NCBI GenBank assembly: GCA_020284085.1
Contig: JACEVL010001161.1
Span: 3,711,930-3,775,929 of the forward strand
Reading direction: 5' to 3'
Origin: Aporrectodea caliginosa
Taxonomy: Eukaryota; Annelida; Clitellata; Crassiclitellata; Lumbricidae
Length of the DNA: 64,000 nt
The position numbers and the translations under genes are program-made. A model generated the notes under the pieces. It was given only the letters and a program-made list of their open reading frames with translations, did no database searches and was not told the origin of the DNA. The stretch's first letter is position 1. The number at the start of each line of letters is the position of its first letter. Positions 1-9,589 of this stretch are shown here, in pieces.

Positions 1-126
1 AGACTGGATAGATATGCTTCAGTTCTTTAAGAATATAGCCGCCAGCTTCAACATTGGACCAAACGACACAAGGGTCGCACTTATGACGGTCTCCAGTGAG
101 GGGAAATTGGAGTGGAACTTCGACCA
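1..126 (+). CDS. VWA-domain exon, first half (A1), cut by window edge
   Basis: Reading from base 2, the exon is open to its end and gives a peptide containing DWIDMLQFFKNIA, FNIGPN, TRVALMTVSS and LEWNFD. This is the first beta-alpha-beta part of a von Willebrand factor A domain, a module used for protein-protein and matrix binding, usually extracellular. The exon ends at GACCA followed by a GTAAGT donor, leaving two bases of a codon (phase 2). That joins exactly to the exons at 7044 and 7488, which begin with one base and then TAC CCT GAC. The upstream DxSxS metal-binding loop would lie in an earlier exon, outside the window. The exon and about 80 bp of the following intron are repeated at 433. 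The gene cannot be named. Domain confidence is good; the exon limits are inferred. Confidence 0.75.
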
Positions 127-432
127 GTAAGTTGAAAATTGAAACTGATGTGATTTAACAGTTACTGTCAATTTAGCAGTGATATTGCTTGGCACCAATG
201 CGTGCATGTATTTGTATGTGAAAATGCTGATGATGTGTCTGTATATATGTTTGTGACATATGCATGTGAGTTTGTGGAACAGGGTGTCTAATGGCTACAG
301 CGCTGGCCATTTAACACGGAGAGCACGGGTTCGAATCTACCTTGAAACCGGTAGTCATCATCCTCGCCTGTGGCGTGCTATATACTTCCAGCATAATACC
401 CTCTGAGGCTTAGTTATTTCTAAAACCTACAG
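127..432. other. Intron with a tRNA-derived SINE fragment
   Basis: This stretch lies between the duplicated exons. From about 280 to 420 it holds a tRNA-like head on the plus strand: an A-box-like GGCTACAGCGCTGGCC near 292 and a B-box GGGTTCGAATC near 328. The head-like tail that follows is non-coding. The long tail and the lack of a clean cloverleaf argue against a functional tRNA gene. Confidence 0.5.
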
Positions 433-531
433 CAAGAATATAGTCTCCAGCTTCAACATTGGACCAGACGCCACAAGGGTCGCACTCGTCACGGTCTCCA
501 GTGAGGGGAAATTGGAGTGGAACTTCGACCA
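433..531 (+). CDS. Duplicate of the VWA first-half exon (A1')
   Basis: The exon follows an ACCTACAG acceptor and ends at a GTAGGT donor in the same phase 2 as exon A1. It encodes KNIVSSFNIGPDATRVALV followed by the same TVSSEGKLEWNFD as A1. It differs from A1 by a few substitutions (N to D, M to V) and lacks the first dozen or so codons. The downstream intron sequence is also shared, so this is a tandem duplication of about 430 bp. It could be a partial relic, or an alternative exon competing with A1. The weaker donor and shorter 5' part favour a relic. Confidence 0.6.
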
Positions 532-1046
532 GTAGGTTGAAAATTGAAATTGATGTTATTTAACAGTTCATAGGAAATTTAACAGTACTATTGCCTAACT
601 CCAATGCGTATGCAAGCACGTATGAGTGCAATGGTGCATGTTTGTTGCATGTGTAAATCCATGCGTCCTTATGTGTCTGTTAGGGTGGTTCACAGATGCA
701 TGGTAAAAAACGAAGTGCAAGCTAGAAACCAGGGCACCCTCTCAGTTTGTTAGACCTATCAATAGTATTATTTAGACAAAATTTCAGCTTCCAATTCCAA
801 CGGGAAGACGGTGCTCACGGACTGTGTCGCTTTGCCTGATACCGATAAAAAGACACTAATTGTGGAAATGAAATGCGTCGAGCATACATTTCCGTACGAA
901 TGTATTTTATTTCACGATAAATCAAATATTACTGTAATTTGACAACACAAGTGATAGTACAACAGTTAGTCAGATTGAACTGTAACATTTCAGTAGGTTT
1001 GAAGAATTAGAAATGTCCAAAAATTAAAAAAAACATCGTTCTGACC

Positions 1047-1379
1047 ATGAATGTCGATTGTTCCGGTTTTATGACTTCAACACCAGCTACAGTCTTAGAG
1101 TCTAGAAACTGCAAGCACTGCGTCAACAACAGCCTTCTTTGTTGTTGTGAGGCATATAGCATTCCTATTTGTCACGACCACTTGGAGAAGACACTGCTTT
1201 TCTTCTTCATTATTGGTGATGAGTCAGTTGAATTTCTCGAACAACTTCACACACCTCTAAGCCGTGTCGTTCATCACTCTCAACTGATGAATTCTCTCTG
1301 TACCTTGTTTATAATCCTCATTCTCGATCCATTTCTCTTGTGGAAGTGTAAGATAGGAATCACTAATCTTCAGGTGTGA
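1047..1379 (+). other. Open frame of 110 codons, probably not a gene
   Basis: An open frame with a Cys/His-rich first half lies inside the transposon in the orientation opposite to its transposase remnants. It shows no recognisable family signature and has no paralogue in the window. It is reported only because it fills an otherwise featureless 690-1550 stretch. Confidence 0.12.
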
Positions 1380-1559
1380 CAGCAGTGTAAGTTTTCACTG
1401 GGTTGCAAAATCACCCAGGCAAGCCCCCTCCTTCAGTACCGTAGCATCAACTCTCACCTTCTTTTCACCAGGTTTTGCGGTTACTCTGTGAACAATATTC
1501 GCCTTATCTGTTACTGGAAGTTGGTCTGAGAACAGTGCCAGACCTACAGCCTCATCTGA

Positions 1560-1960
1560 AAGGTACCACTAGTGGTTTATAGGGCCTTCCTGGCAGCAAC
1601 GCTCACCTCGGGGTCAACTGACTCATATTTACCAATCTCAATCCAAAGTGACAGATCTTGTCCTGGAGCTTCAGCAGCAAGAGATGCCTTTGTCCATGCT
1701 TTTATGTAAAGAAGGGCAACAAAGCTGCACAAATCGATGAATCTGAGTTTCTTTCTTCTTCGTTAGATTGAATACACCACGTTGATCACGAAAAAGGTAG
1801 ATTTTGATGGCATACAGTAACTTGGCCATCCAACTTGCACGGTTAATTGGCCCAGGGCTCTCCAATGAATTATTGAAGGCTAATTTCCAAGACAACCATT
1901 GTCAGCTCAATTGGTAGTCATCTCTGGTCTCTGAATTTCTTTCAGTAAACTTCTTGAGAA
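1560..1960 (-). pseudogene. Transposase-like remnant, C-terminal block
   Basis: On the minus strand a block reads PGPINRASWMAKLLYAIKIY then LFRDQRGVFNLT. It is preceded by a degenerate stretch with RDDYQLS and followed by stop-interrupted sequence with LHKSMDKG. The PG...RA.WMAK..YA.KI.LFR.Q pattern is one I recognise from transposon-encoded proteins common in cnidarian and insect genomes, but I cannot name the superfamily. Several in-frame stops lie around the 74-codon open part, so it is dead. The block lies downstream, in coding direction, of the CRHH-like block at 2705-2995, which is the expected order. Confidence 0.5.
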
Positions 1961-2017
1961 AACTGAGTGATGCTTCATGATAGGGTTCAGTGCCGGATAT
2001 GACATTCAGTCCTGTTT

Positions 2018-2699
2018 CATTCATTCATTCATTCATTCATTCATTTCAGAGATTCATATAGCGCCCCTTCAAGATTATCTACTCAGAAGCGCTCCCGACT
2101 CAACCCCGGCTAAAGAGAACAGTCTTCAGGTTAGAGAAGAATGTGGCCGCAAGGGCTCTATGCATTAGACGTAGATCCACAGGGAGCTCATTCCAGATTG
2201 CAGGGCCAGCAACAGAAAAGGCACGGCGCTGCATAATAGAGGTCCGTGACCGGGGAACAAGAAGCTCAACCTGCTTAGAGGAGCGAAGAGAACCACGGCG
2301 CTGTACGCTCAGGGTGGAGCAGCACAGCTCCTGTAAGTAAACAGGGGCCACACCCGCGAGGCAGCGCCAGACCAAGGCAGAGATCCGATAAGTTATCCGC
2401 TGCGGGAAAGGGAGCCAATGCAAGACATCCCGCATGTAATCACTAACATGGCCGAATCTTGCGATGCGGCCAATGAGGCGTGCCGCCGCTCGCATGACCC
2501 GAACCAAGCACCCAACCCGAGCCACCGGAAGACCCACATAGAGGGCGCTGCAGTAATCAAGGCGAGAAACAATAAAAGAGTGGATAAGCGTTAAGGCAGC
2601 ATTAGAGGTTAAAGAACGGAAGACCACTCTAAGCTGACGCAGCTGGTAGTAGCAAGCGCGGCATAGTAGGTTTATATGCCGCGTGAAGGTTAGTTTCAC
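2018..2699 (-). mobile_element. CR1/L2-like LINE, 5'-truncated, with RT C-terminus and (GAAT)n tail
   Basis: A 199-codon minus-strand frame (2699 to 2100) has no stops and carries the C-terminal reverse-transcriptase pattern of CR1/L2-type non-LTR elements. It contains SRLDYCSALYVGLP, AAARLIGRIARF, LHWLPFPQRI, LRSS, VPRSRT and FSVAGPAIWNELPVDLR, and ends FFSNLKTVLFSRG. The 3' untranslated part (2100 down to about 2048) contains GGGGCGCTATATGAATCTC and ends in (GAAT)n, seen on the plus strand as (CATT)n at 2018-2047. The lack of stops suggests fairly recent insertion. It sits inside the transposase remnant of the 681-4972 element. Its 3' tail is shared with the SINEs at 8250 and 16690. Confidence 0.85.
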
Positions 2700-2704
2700 A
2701 CTTT

Positions 2705-2995
2705 CCCAAGCAGCATTATATGAATATGGGGTGAATTAGATGGACCGCAGCACAAGGTGAATACTTTGGCTAAATCATCACATGGTGACGGTAGGCCAAC
2801 CACAGGAGCTCTCGACCTATTTTGTCTTCCAGCAGAACGCACACACCGTTGAAGAGCTCAGTGTTGACAGATATCAGACAGATATCAGAGCTCAAGGTTT
2901 GAACCTTGTCAGTGAGTTTCCACAAATCCAGAAGATTATGAATGGCCATGGAGTCAGTGTATCCTGTCCCACAGGCTATTTTGGGCACACCAAAG
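2705..2995 (-). pseudogene. Transposase-like remnant, central block
   Basis: The minus-strand frame includes NGVCVLLEDKIGRELLWLAY followed by RHHVM. It matches, residue for residue in the key positions, the block KGACVLVEKLLERKMLYLAC followed by KHH in the sister element at 5706-6065. Upstream it has LLDLWKLTDKV. The shared (G)(A/V)CVL(L/V)E...L.LA(C/Y)(R/K)HH motif marks one protein family. It is broken by a stop just after RHHVMI and by the LINE insertion at 2699. Confidence 0.5.
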
Positions 2996-2999
2996 AGTT

Positions 3000-3830
3000 A
3001 AAGTGTATTAGATATGAGCTCTTAAATTTCATTGGCAAATGGTAAATTTGAAAATTCGCTTCTGAAAACATGTCTCCCAAAAACACAGAAAGTAGACACC
3101 ATGACCTTCAACTACACGGGTTATCTCAACCTGAAATAGGCGTATTATTTGTTCCCCGTACTACACGGGTTATTTCTAAATTATAATACGCTTTTTATTT
3201 TCCGTTAGCCAGCGTGACGTAAGATTGCATATTTAGCCGCGTGACGTAATTTAAGATTGCATATTAATTTTAGTGACGTGGACAAATGGGCATGCTTATA
3301 ATGTCCATAAATCGGAATTGAAAGCAAATTATGAGCTGAAAGTAATTGGGATGAGATAGAAATTCGAATAGCTAAAGTAAGTTTCGAGTTGCTTTGACCT
3401 AGAAAATCGGCAATGGCCGTGGTTGCAAAAAATGTGAGCTTAGTGTAATTAGGTCACCAAATCTGTAAATGGTTGCGCTGACCTAGAAATTCGCCCGTGG
3501 CGACTTCTGATTGGTTGCTAGATGCTCCGTGTGACGTAAGATTGCTTATTAAGCATGCGTGACGTGAACAAATGGCGTTACTATGGGCGGTATTGAAATA
3601 AGCTCGCTGAAAAGTTAAATTTAAAATGGCCATATATCGGCGTTTAAATAAAATTGCGAACTGAAAATAGTCGCGTTGACCTAGACGTTGCGTAATAATG
3701 CTTTGTAAATTTTTTCAACTCGCTAAACCGTTCCGTTTCGGAGCCTTTAGCCGGACAGCGATGCATTGCAAACATACATACATACATACGGAAGGACAAA
3801 CTTTAAGAATTATAGTATAAGATTACAAAT
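3000..3830 (+). repeat. Possible RTE-type LINE 3' end with (ACAT)n
   Basis: The stretch is non-coding and AT-rich and ends GCAAACATACATACATACAT, then ACGGAAGGACAAACTTTAAG and AATTATAGTATAAGATT. This resembles 3' ends of RTE-type elements in marine invertebrates, from memory of such sequences. Repeated phrases (GTGACGTAAGATTGC at about 3213, 3241 and 3530; GTTGACCTAGA nearby) suggest internal repetition. No protein-coding part remains. Confidence 0.3.
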
Positions 3831-4961
3831 GACAGTTTTAGTTCATTTTCTCGTTGTGTGAAACAAATTATTCAGATAACTCAATTACCATTAGCACTAC
3901 CTTCATGTCAAACTTGTCCAACCACTTGGGCATGCGCAGCAGTAGGCTACATGCCACTTTTACCCAAGGTGTAGGGGTAAGAGTGGCATGTTCACTGTGT
4001 TTTGGCGTATTTTGTAAAATATTTTATCACATATAGTCAATTTTCAAGGTGTTTCTGTTAGCTTTATGAGTTTCCAACATGCATATATGAAAAAATAATT
4101 GTGGCCTTATGTTATCTATTTTTGAAAATATAAAATGTGTTCTAAAGAGGGCCTCTCTTGCCCTGGTCTTCCTATTATGTAAAGTGCTGTTGATTACAAT
4201 TTTTCAAATGAAGCATACAGCTGGTTCTAATGGGGAAAATAAAGCACATGTTAAATAGCTGATGCAAGAGGAAGGAAGAGCAGTAGGTCCAAAGTTACAA
4301 GTGGAACTAAAAGGAGATTTAGTTCAGAAGTGCATCTTCACCTGGCGGCTGACTATCCGCGCCTCAGATTCACATTTCGGTGTGACCTTGCGCGCGTTAC
4401 AAATTTATTTAATAATAATAATAATAACACAAACATTTTATATGGAAACTTGGTGCTTGTATAATATATAATTGTATTATGTATAATATACTATAATAGT
4501 ATTATATATTACATAATATATGTGACACTGTGTGCTTAGTGTGTAGGCCTACTGTCGTGCATTGGAAATTTAAGTTAGACCTAACATTGTGTGCTTGCTT
4601 GGATGGATTTGTGGTTATCGGTCTCAGGAACTCACGGATCAAATATCACTAAAATGCCAATAAAAATAAATAATAAACAATCGACGAGAACATAAACATT
4701 GTATATTTTAGTTATGCTTAAGTAAAATCATCCAGCCTTTCTGTTGAAAACTAAACATTGGTCCAATAATGCGAATCAAATACTTATACTCGAAATGACG
4801 AAAATTATTTGTAAAAATCAAAATTTCAAAGACGTTGTGCGAGTCCTAGATATTGTTTGATCTTGATAATTTTTGGGCTGCATTACTTTTAAACCAATTG
4901 ACACGCAATGCCGGGTTGGCGAAAGTAAACAAATGACGTTGAAAATTTTCCATTAGAAATG
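3831..4961. other. Non-coding right part of the transposon
   Basis: AT-rich sequence with two short unremarkable open frames (3854-4036 and 4262-4471), neither with recognisable domains. It includes a palindrome-rich stretch near 4455-4525 (TATAATATA and ATTATATAT motifs) and an exact TAGGCCTA at 4544-4551. I see no gene. Confidence 0.4.
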
Positions 4962-4972
4962 CGACCACCCTA

Positions 4973-4998
4973 GTATGTATGTATGTATGTATGTATGT
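4973..4998. repeat. (ATGT)n microsatellite between two transposons
   Basis: About six ATGT units lie exactly between the right end of the 681-4972 element and the left end of the 4999-6706 element. The same motif continues immediately to the right of the second element at 6707. Confidence 0.85.
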
Positions 4999-6706
4999 TA
5001 GGGTGGTCCTTATTTTTAAACTTTCTAAATTCCACCGTCCCACCCTCCAAATAGGTTCTCCCTTGGTAAAAACTAATTGGTATAAAATTTCTTTAATATT
5101 GGTCAATGTTTAGGGTATGCTCAATCCACTTGAAATTTTTGCTTATTTCCTGCAATCGCAAAAACAAAAGGCTTCCGATATGATAATGATCAATCATTCG
5201 AGTGCTGTAGGGGTTTCCAGAAAAATGATACATTGCAGAAACCAACCGTTCCCTATTTTTTCCCATTATTCTATTCATATATTGTCTAGAAATATTTTTT
5301 ACAGAATTTGAAAATGTTATTCTGAGGTCCCTCAAAGCCCCCGAACATACCCTACTTAAACGCCCAGAACTGAAGGCGCCCATGCTTTTGTCTTGGGACT
5401 TGCGTCCACTGTCGATTTACTCTTTTTATCAGAATAAATTAACGAGGAGTCCAACTTGGATGAACTTTTTACCGTTTGTTTGTTTCAATGAGATCTATAT
5501 TCTGATAAAAAAAATAGATACTAAATTCAAGGTCATTCAAGGTCATTTCAAGGTCATAAGAAACAAAATCTATAAAAATCAAAGAAAAATGATCAGATCT
5601 CAGGCAATAATTGTTGAAATTGGTTAATTCTTTCTTGTATTTCTCGTCTTGATAAGGGCTACCTGTGATAAGAAACAAGGGGACCAAATGTAAGACGATC
5701 AAAAGTTATTTTAAGGACAAAGAGGTCAATTTTATAGAAAAATCATGACCTGAAATTGACCATCCACGCCAGGCTTGTAATCTGTGACAACAACATTGAG
5801 CCACTGTGGTTCTGAAGGCTTCCTCCAAAAGAATTTCATGGGTATGATGCTTGCATGCCAAGTAGAGCATTTTTCTCTCCAGCAGCTTCTCTACCAAAAC
5901 GCAAGCTCCTTTCTTTCGTCCTGTGTTGCTGGAAGTTGTGTCAAAACAGAGTCCTTCGATGCAATACTTAACGCCCTCAATCATTGCATATGCCATTGCG
6001 TGATCGGTTCCGGAAGACAGCCTCGGTACAGACAGAAGTTGTTTCAATGCCAGATCCTGGAACAATGACTGGTAGTCGGTCCACTTTCTCGTCTCCTGTA
6101 GTCTCCATCTAAGAAAACTGGTATAGCAAACAACTGGTTAAACTGCGCTGGGGCAGCTGCTTTTTATACTGCTTTTCAGTGGCATCTGGTGTGAGACAGG
6201 GAGTGTTTTTCACCCTCCTTGTCTAACGTATTCATTAATTTGTTCGTTGTACGACTGCATCATCTTGATATACGATGTCGCCATTTATTTTAATGGTTAA
6301 AATATCTGACAAGTTGCAATGCATTTCCAATAGAGTACCGTAGTTAATAGTTAGTTACTCATTATCAAAAAGGTTCTAATTATCAATTATTAAGCTATTT
6401 CAGCAAAGAAAAGACAAAGATATGAAAAATTGAATAGAATGCACTTTACATCTGTGTATATAGTATATACTTTAGCTTTGAGCCCCATGTGCTTATTGGG
6501 ATAGAAACATTTTAACCATTGGCAATTTCGCATAGTTATTCTTTTGCATAGCATCACACAGAAGTGGATTGAGCATACCCTAAATGTGCACCAATCACAA
6601 CCATTTTTGGCAGCAATAAGTTTCTACTGGAGGAGTGTCAGATGAGAGGGTGGGAGCCAGTAAAATATTTAAAAAATCTTTTCCCATGTTGCTAAGGACC
6701 ACCCTA
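4999..6706. mobile_element. DNA transposon with TAGGGTGGTCCTTA TIRs
   Basis: TAGGGTGGTCCTTA at 4999-5012 is inverted as TAAGGACCACCCTA at 6693-6706. A second inner inverted pair is TTTAGGGTATGCTCAATCCA (about 5110) against TGGATTGAGCATACCCTAAA (about 6565). The interior includes a transposase-like remnant at 5706-6065 (minus). The element is about 1.7 kb and is flanked on both sides by (ATGT)n, so its target duplication cannot be measured. Confidence 0.75.
5706..6065 (-). pseudogene. Transposase-like remnant in the second TAGGGTGGTC element
   Basis: A 119-codon open frame on the minus strand contains LKQLLSVPRLSSGTDHAMAY, GVKYCIEGLCFDTTSSNTG and KKGACVLVEKLLERKMLYLA followed by CKHHTHEILLEEAF. 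The FDTTSSNTG and (C)(R/K)HH..E signature belongs to the same protein family as the remnant at 2705-2995. It then runs out without the WMAK...LFR block seen at 1560-1960, so it is a truncated, probably non-functional piece. The superfamily is not identified. Either strand of this stretch is open, but only the minus strand shows family motifs. Confidence 0.55.
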
Positions 6707-6915
6707 ATGTATGTATGTATGTATGTATGTATGTATGTATGTATGTATGTATGTATGTATGTATGTATGTATGTATGCATGTATGTATGTATGTATGTAT
6801 GTATGTATGTATGTATGTATGACTTTGTATGTATGTATGTATGTATGTATGTATGTATGTATGTATGTATGTATGTATGTATGTATGTATGTATTTATGT
6901 ATGTATGTATGGATA
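6707..6915. repeat. (ATGT)n microsatellite, about 205 bp
   Basis: Nearly perfect ATGT units with a few interruptions (ATGC at 6777, GACTTTG at 6820). All open frames over it (Met-Tyr-Val-Cys or Tyr-Ile-His-Thr runs) are artefacts. Confidence 0.97.
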
Positions 6916-7043
6916 TCTATAATTTTATGCAGTGCTTTCGTCTGCGCTAATAAATTGCTCAATATAATCCAGGGTTAATATAATTATAGCGTTCAAGTAG
7001 CGCTACTCTTCTCAGTATCTCGTGCATGACGCGTTTTCTATAG
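6916..7043. other. Intron sequence before exon A2
   Basis: Non-coding sequence ending in a pyrimidine-rich CGTTTTCTATAG acceptor. The phrase ATATAATCCAGGGTTAATATA recurs, altered, before the second copy at about 7420, marking the left part of a 440-bp tandem duplication. Confidence 0.5.
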
Positions 7044-7322
7044 ATACCCTGACATAAATTCGTGCCTACAGGAGGGGAATTCGTCTCGATTTTTTCATTT
7101 CAAAATATTGTCACTAGTCTCATCGCCACAGCAACGTTGCAAAGACCAAACGTCACCATGGTAGCAATCGGAATCTCGGGTGGTTCTCCAAGTATTGATA
7201 CTGTGCTTGCTGTCACTGCATGTACTGCACTTCATGCAATTGGCATGAACCTTTTTGCGTTATGCGCTACGGATAGATGCGACGTGAACTTGGTGAGGGC
7301 TGTGTCTTCGCCTCCAAAGAAG
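7044..7322 (+). pseudogene. VWA second-half exon (A2) with 25-bp deletion
   Basis: The exon lies between a CTATAG acceptor and a GTGAGC donor. It encodes the C-terminal half of a VWA domain: FSFQNIVTSLIATATLQRPN, VTMVAIGISGGSPS, LHAIGMNLFALCATDRCDVN and LVRAVSSPP. Compared with its twin at 7488-7791 it lacks 25 bp after ATACCCTGACATAAATTC. That removes the LSSAIDKVV helix and shifts the frame, so the readable frame no longer joins to exon A1. It has therefore probably decayed, although the splice sites survive. The conserved DG of the VWA core (ITDGAP in the twin) is also changed, to ISGGSP. Confidence 0.65.
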
Positions 7323-7487
7323 GTGAGCCATACAATGAATATAACCTTTGAGCATACTGTAGGTAAGTGAAGAGAAAGTTTACTGGTCAACCCACTCATC
7401 GAAACTTTACTGCAATAACGTAATATAACCGAGGGTTCACATAGCGCTATTCGTCTCAGTGTTTCATGCAAGGCGTTTTTTCTGTAG

Positions 7488-7791
7488 ATACCCTGACATA
7501 AATTCGCTGTCATCAGCCATTGATAAAGTCGTGCATCCAGGAGGGGAAATCGACTCGATGTTCTCAATTCAAAATATTCTCACTAGTCTCATCGTCACAG
7601 CAGTATCGCAAAGATCAGAAGCCACCGTGGTAGCAATTGTCATCACGGATGGTGCTCCGAGACTTGCTACTGTGTCTGCTGCCGCTGTATCTACTGGACT
7701 TCAGGCGCTTGGAATGAACGTTTTGATGTTAGGCGTTACGGATAGATGTGACGTGAATTTGGTGAGGAGTACGTCTTCGCCTCCAAGGCGG
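7488..7791 (+). CDS. VWA second-half exon (A2'), intact
   Basis: After a TTTTTTCTGTAG acceptor the exon continues the phase-2 codon from exon A1 and encodes YPDINSLSSAIDKVVHPGG, FSIQNILTSLIVTAVSQRS, ATVVAIVITDGAP, LQALGMNVLMLGVTDRCDVN and LVRSTSSPPRR. It ends at a GTGAGT donor with no leftover bases. With A1 it rebuilds a near-complete VWA fold: helix, the VAIVITDG strand with its conserved Asp, the alpha-helix, then the GVTDRCD strand. Such domains bind ligands through a metal-ion site, usually outside the cell. The following exon was not found, so the rest of the protein is unknown. The frame is intact and splice phases agree, so this is the better of the two A2 copies. Confidence 0.75.
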
Positions 7792-8103
7792 GTGAGTCGT
7801 ACAATTGAATATTACCTTTAAGCATACTGTTCGTAAGTGAGGAGGAAGTTTACAGGTTAACCCAACTTCTCAAACCTATACCGTTTAAAATCATTATTGA
7901 AGGGAAAAGGTGTCTAATTGAAAATCTGGGAACTGGAAAATAAGGTAAATTTAAAACCAGGTTCCTCTAAAATCTTAGAAGGGCTAAATAGTTAATGACA
8001 TTTGATTTTGAGGTGGTGAATACATTTAGGTAAAATTTATAAAACCCCGTCGGAAATACTGTTTTATTTACAGCTCGCTCTCTATAGACCGTCCTTATGT
8101 TTG
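7792..8103. other. Intron after the VWA exon
   Basis: AT-rich non-coding sequence. Its first 60 bases repeat the sequence after exon A2 (GAGTCGTACAATTGAATATTA against GAGCCATACAATGAATATAA), so the tandem duplication covers exon plus flanks. I see nothing else in it. Confidence 0.5.
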
Positions 8104-8244
8104 TAGTATGTATGTATGTTTGTTTGTATGTATGTATGTATGTATGTATGTATGCATGTATGTATGTATGTATGTATGTATGTATGTATGTATGTATGTA
8201 TGTATGTACGTATGTATGTATGTATGTATTTATGTATGTATGAG
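8104..8244. repeat. (ATGT)n microsatellite
   Basis: About 140 bp of ATGT with minor interruptions (TTTGTTTG at 8119, ACGT near 8207). It forms the variable tail directly next to the 3' end of the minus-strand SINE that starts at 8250. Confidence 0.95.
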
Positions 8245-8373
8245 CACTTGCTATAGCGCCCCTTCAAGATTTCTACTCAGAGGCGCTCCCGACTACTGCG
8301 CGGACACTGAATCGGAGTTTCACGCCGAAGCGCATGAGCAATTGAGAGTGAAGGACTTGCCCAGGGTCCCTAC

Positions 8374-8907
8374 TAGGGGGTCTGCGGGTATACCCGTACC
8401 CGCGGGTTTACCCGTACCCGACCCGTACCCGCGGGTCGGGTACGGATCAGGTAGGCATTTCACGGGTCGGGTCGGGTACGGGTAGGAGCATTACGGGTAC
8501 GGGTATACCCGGTTTTACCCGTACCGGCGGGGAAATTTTGGGGTCACATGTAATAGTGAGTCTTGTACTTTCACAGATTACTTACTATAACTGGCAGTAC
8601 CCTGTCTAAGTACCATATGTTTGTATTGATCCATGTCCGTGCGTCTTAGTGAACTTGGCATTTATTAATAGAATCTGATATTCAAATTACAGTTCCAAAG
8701 TGGCTTGTTTCCATCAACACAATCGTGGTGCTTTTATATATATCTGATCTGAGGTTCAGTCTCGACAGTAATAATATTGGTAAATTGTTTAATTGTGAGC
8801 CTATAGAATTTAAAAACGTGATGAGCCTAACAGTAACAAATTGAGCTGAGCAGCGCGATGGTTCATACAGTAGGTTCACTGACATCATTATTATCATAAT
8901 ATTTTCG

Positions 8908-8983
<76 letters not shown>

Positions 8984-9222
8984 GCCTATTGTTACTACAA
9001 CATGATAACTATTGAGACTGTTGGCCTGACATGTAGGTAGGCCTACTGGGTCTTTCGGTATCGAACTAATGAATGGCGGGTACGGTACGGGTACGGGTAT
9101 ACCCGCGGGTACGGGTCGGATCGGGTAGTAATTTTTAGTACGGGTCGGGTACGGGTACGGGTAACGGTTCCGTGGTACGGGTACGGTTCGGGTAGCAAAA
9201 ACACTCTACCCGCAGACCTCTA
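8374..9222. mobile_element. hAT-like non-autonomous element inside a SINE
   Basis: The ends TAGGGGGTCTGCGGGTA (8374-8390) and TACCCGCAGACCTCTA (9207-9222) are inverted repeats. The flanks carry a perfect 8-bp duplication GTCCCTAC (8366-8373 and 9223-9230) that fits the hAT target consensus nTnnnnAn and appears once in the intact SINE at 16815. Both sub-terminal regions are dense in ACCCGT/ACGGGT repeats. The interior holds a pure (ATC)n tract at 8909-8982. No transposase is seen, so it must have been mobilised in trans. Confidence 0.9.
8909..8982. repeat. (ATC)n microsatellite
   Basis: About 24 perfect ATC units inside the hAT-like element. The poly-Met frame on the minus strand is an artefact. 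Confidence 0.97.
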
Positions 9223-9297
9223 GTCCCTACGCGGTGGATTCGAACCCGCAATCCTCCGGCTGCAAGGCATCGAACATACCCCTACACAACCGCGCCT

Positions 9298-9589
9298 TAG
9301 GCATCTGAGTTAATGAAACACGTTTTAGAGCAAGCATCCACTATGCACAAATTTGTTTTTAGGTCTTCTCCATGGCTTGGATCTGATGCTAGAGGTTTCT
9401 TTAGTGATGAGTTCTTGAAACTTACGTTATAGCGGGGTATAAAGCTGAAGAATTCCTTAGAAATCGAATACGATGTATGTATGAATGTACGTATGTATAA
9501 ATGTTCGTATGCATGTATATTTGTAAGCATGTATGCATGTGCATGCATTCATTTATGTATGCTTGTGCACTGTATTGTGTTGTATCAAT
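9298..9589. other. Non-coding spacer ending in ATGT/ATGC-rich sequence
   Basis: No gene seen. From 9475 it is a degenerate ATGTATGC-type simple repeat next to the 3' end of the LINE that follows. Confidence 0.5.

Larger units (their letters stand above)
681..4972. mobile_element. DNA transposon with TAGGGTGGTT ends, containing transposase remnants
   Basis: The left end TAGGGTGGTT (681-690) is matched in inverse by CGACCACCCTA at the right end (4962-4972). Minus-strand blocks inside (1560-1960 and 2705-2995) resemble a transposase-like protein, interrupted by a LINE at 2018-2699. A sister element with the same ends follows at 4999. The superfamily is not established. Pairing of these two ends as one 4.3-kb element is an inference. 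Confidence 0.55.
8248..9297 (-). mobile_element. tRNA-derived SINE, split by an insertion at 8374-9222
   Basis: The two parts are 8248-8373 (body and 3' tail) and 9231-9297 (tRNA-like head), with the 8-bp duplication 9223-9230 between. Read on the minus strand, the head has GGCGCGGTTGTGTAGGGGTA as A-box region and GGGTTCGAATCC as B-box. The body ends in AAATCTTGAAGGGGCGCTAT. The intact relative lies at 16680-16950. Confidence 0.85.

Noticed and set aside
681..690. TAGGGTGG as telomere-like repeat
   Set aside because: It occurs singly and as an inverted pair with a distant end, so it is a transposon terminus and not a TTAGGG array.
6635..6962. Open frames of Met-Tyr-Val-Cys or Tyr-Ile-His-Thr repeats, here and at 8082-8267 and 10472-10767
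   Set aside because: They are translations of (ATGT)n microsatellites on both strands, open only because the unit contains no stop in those frames.
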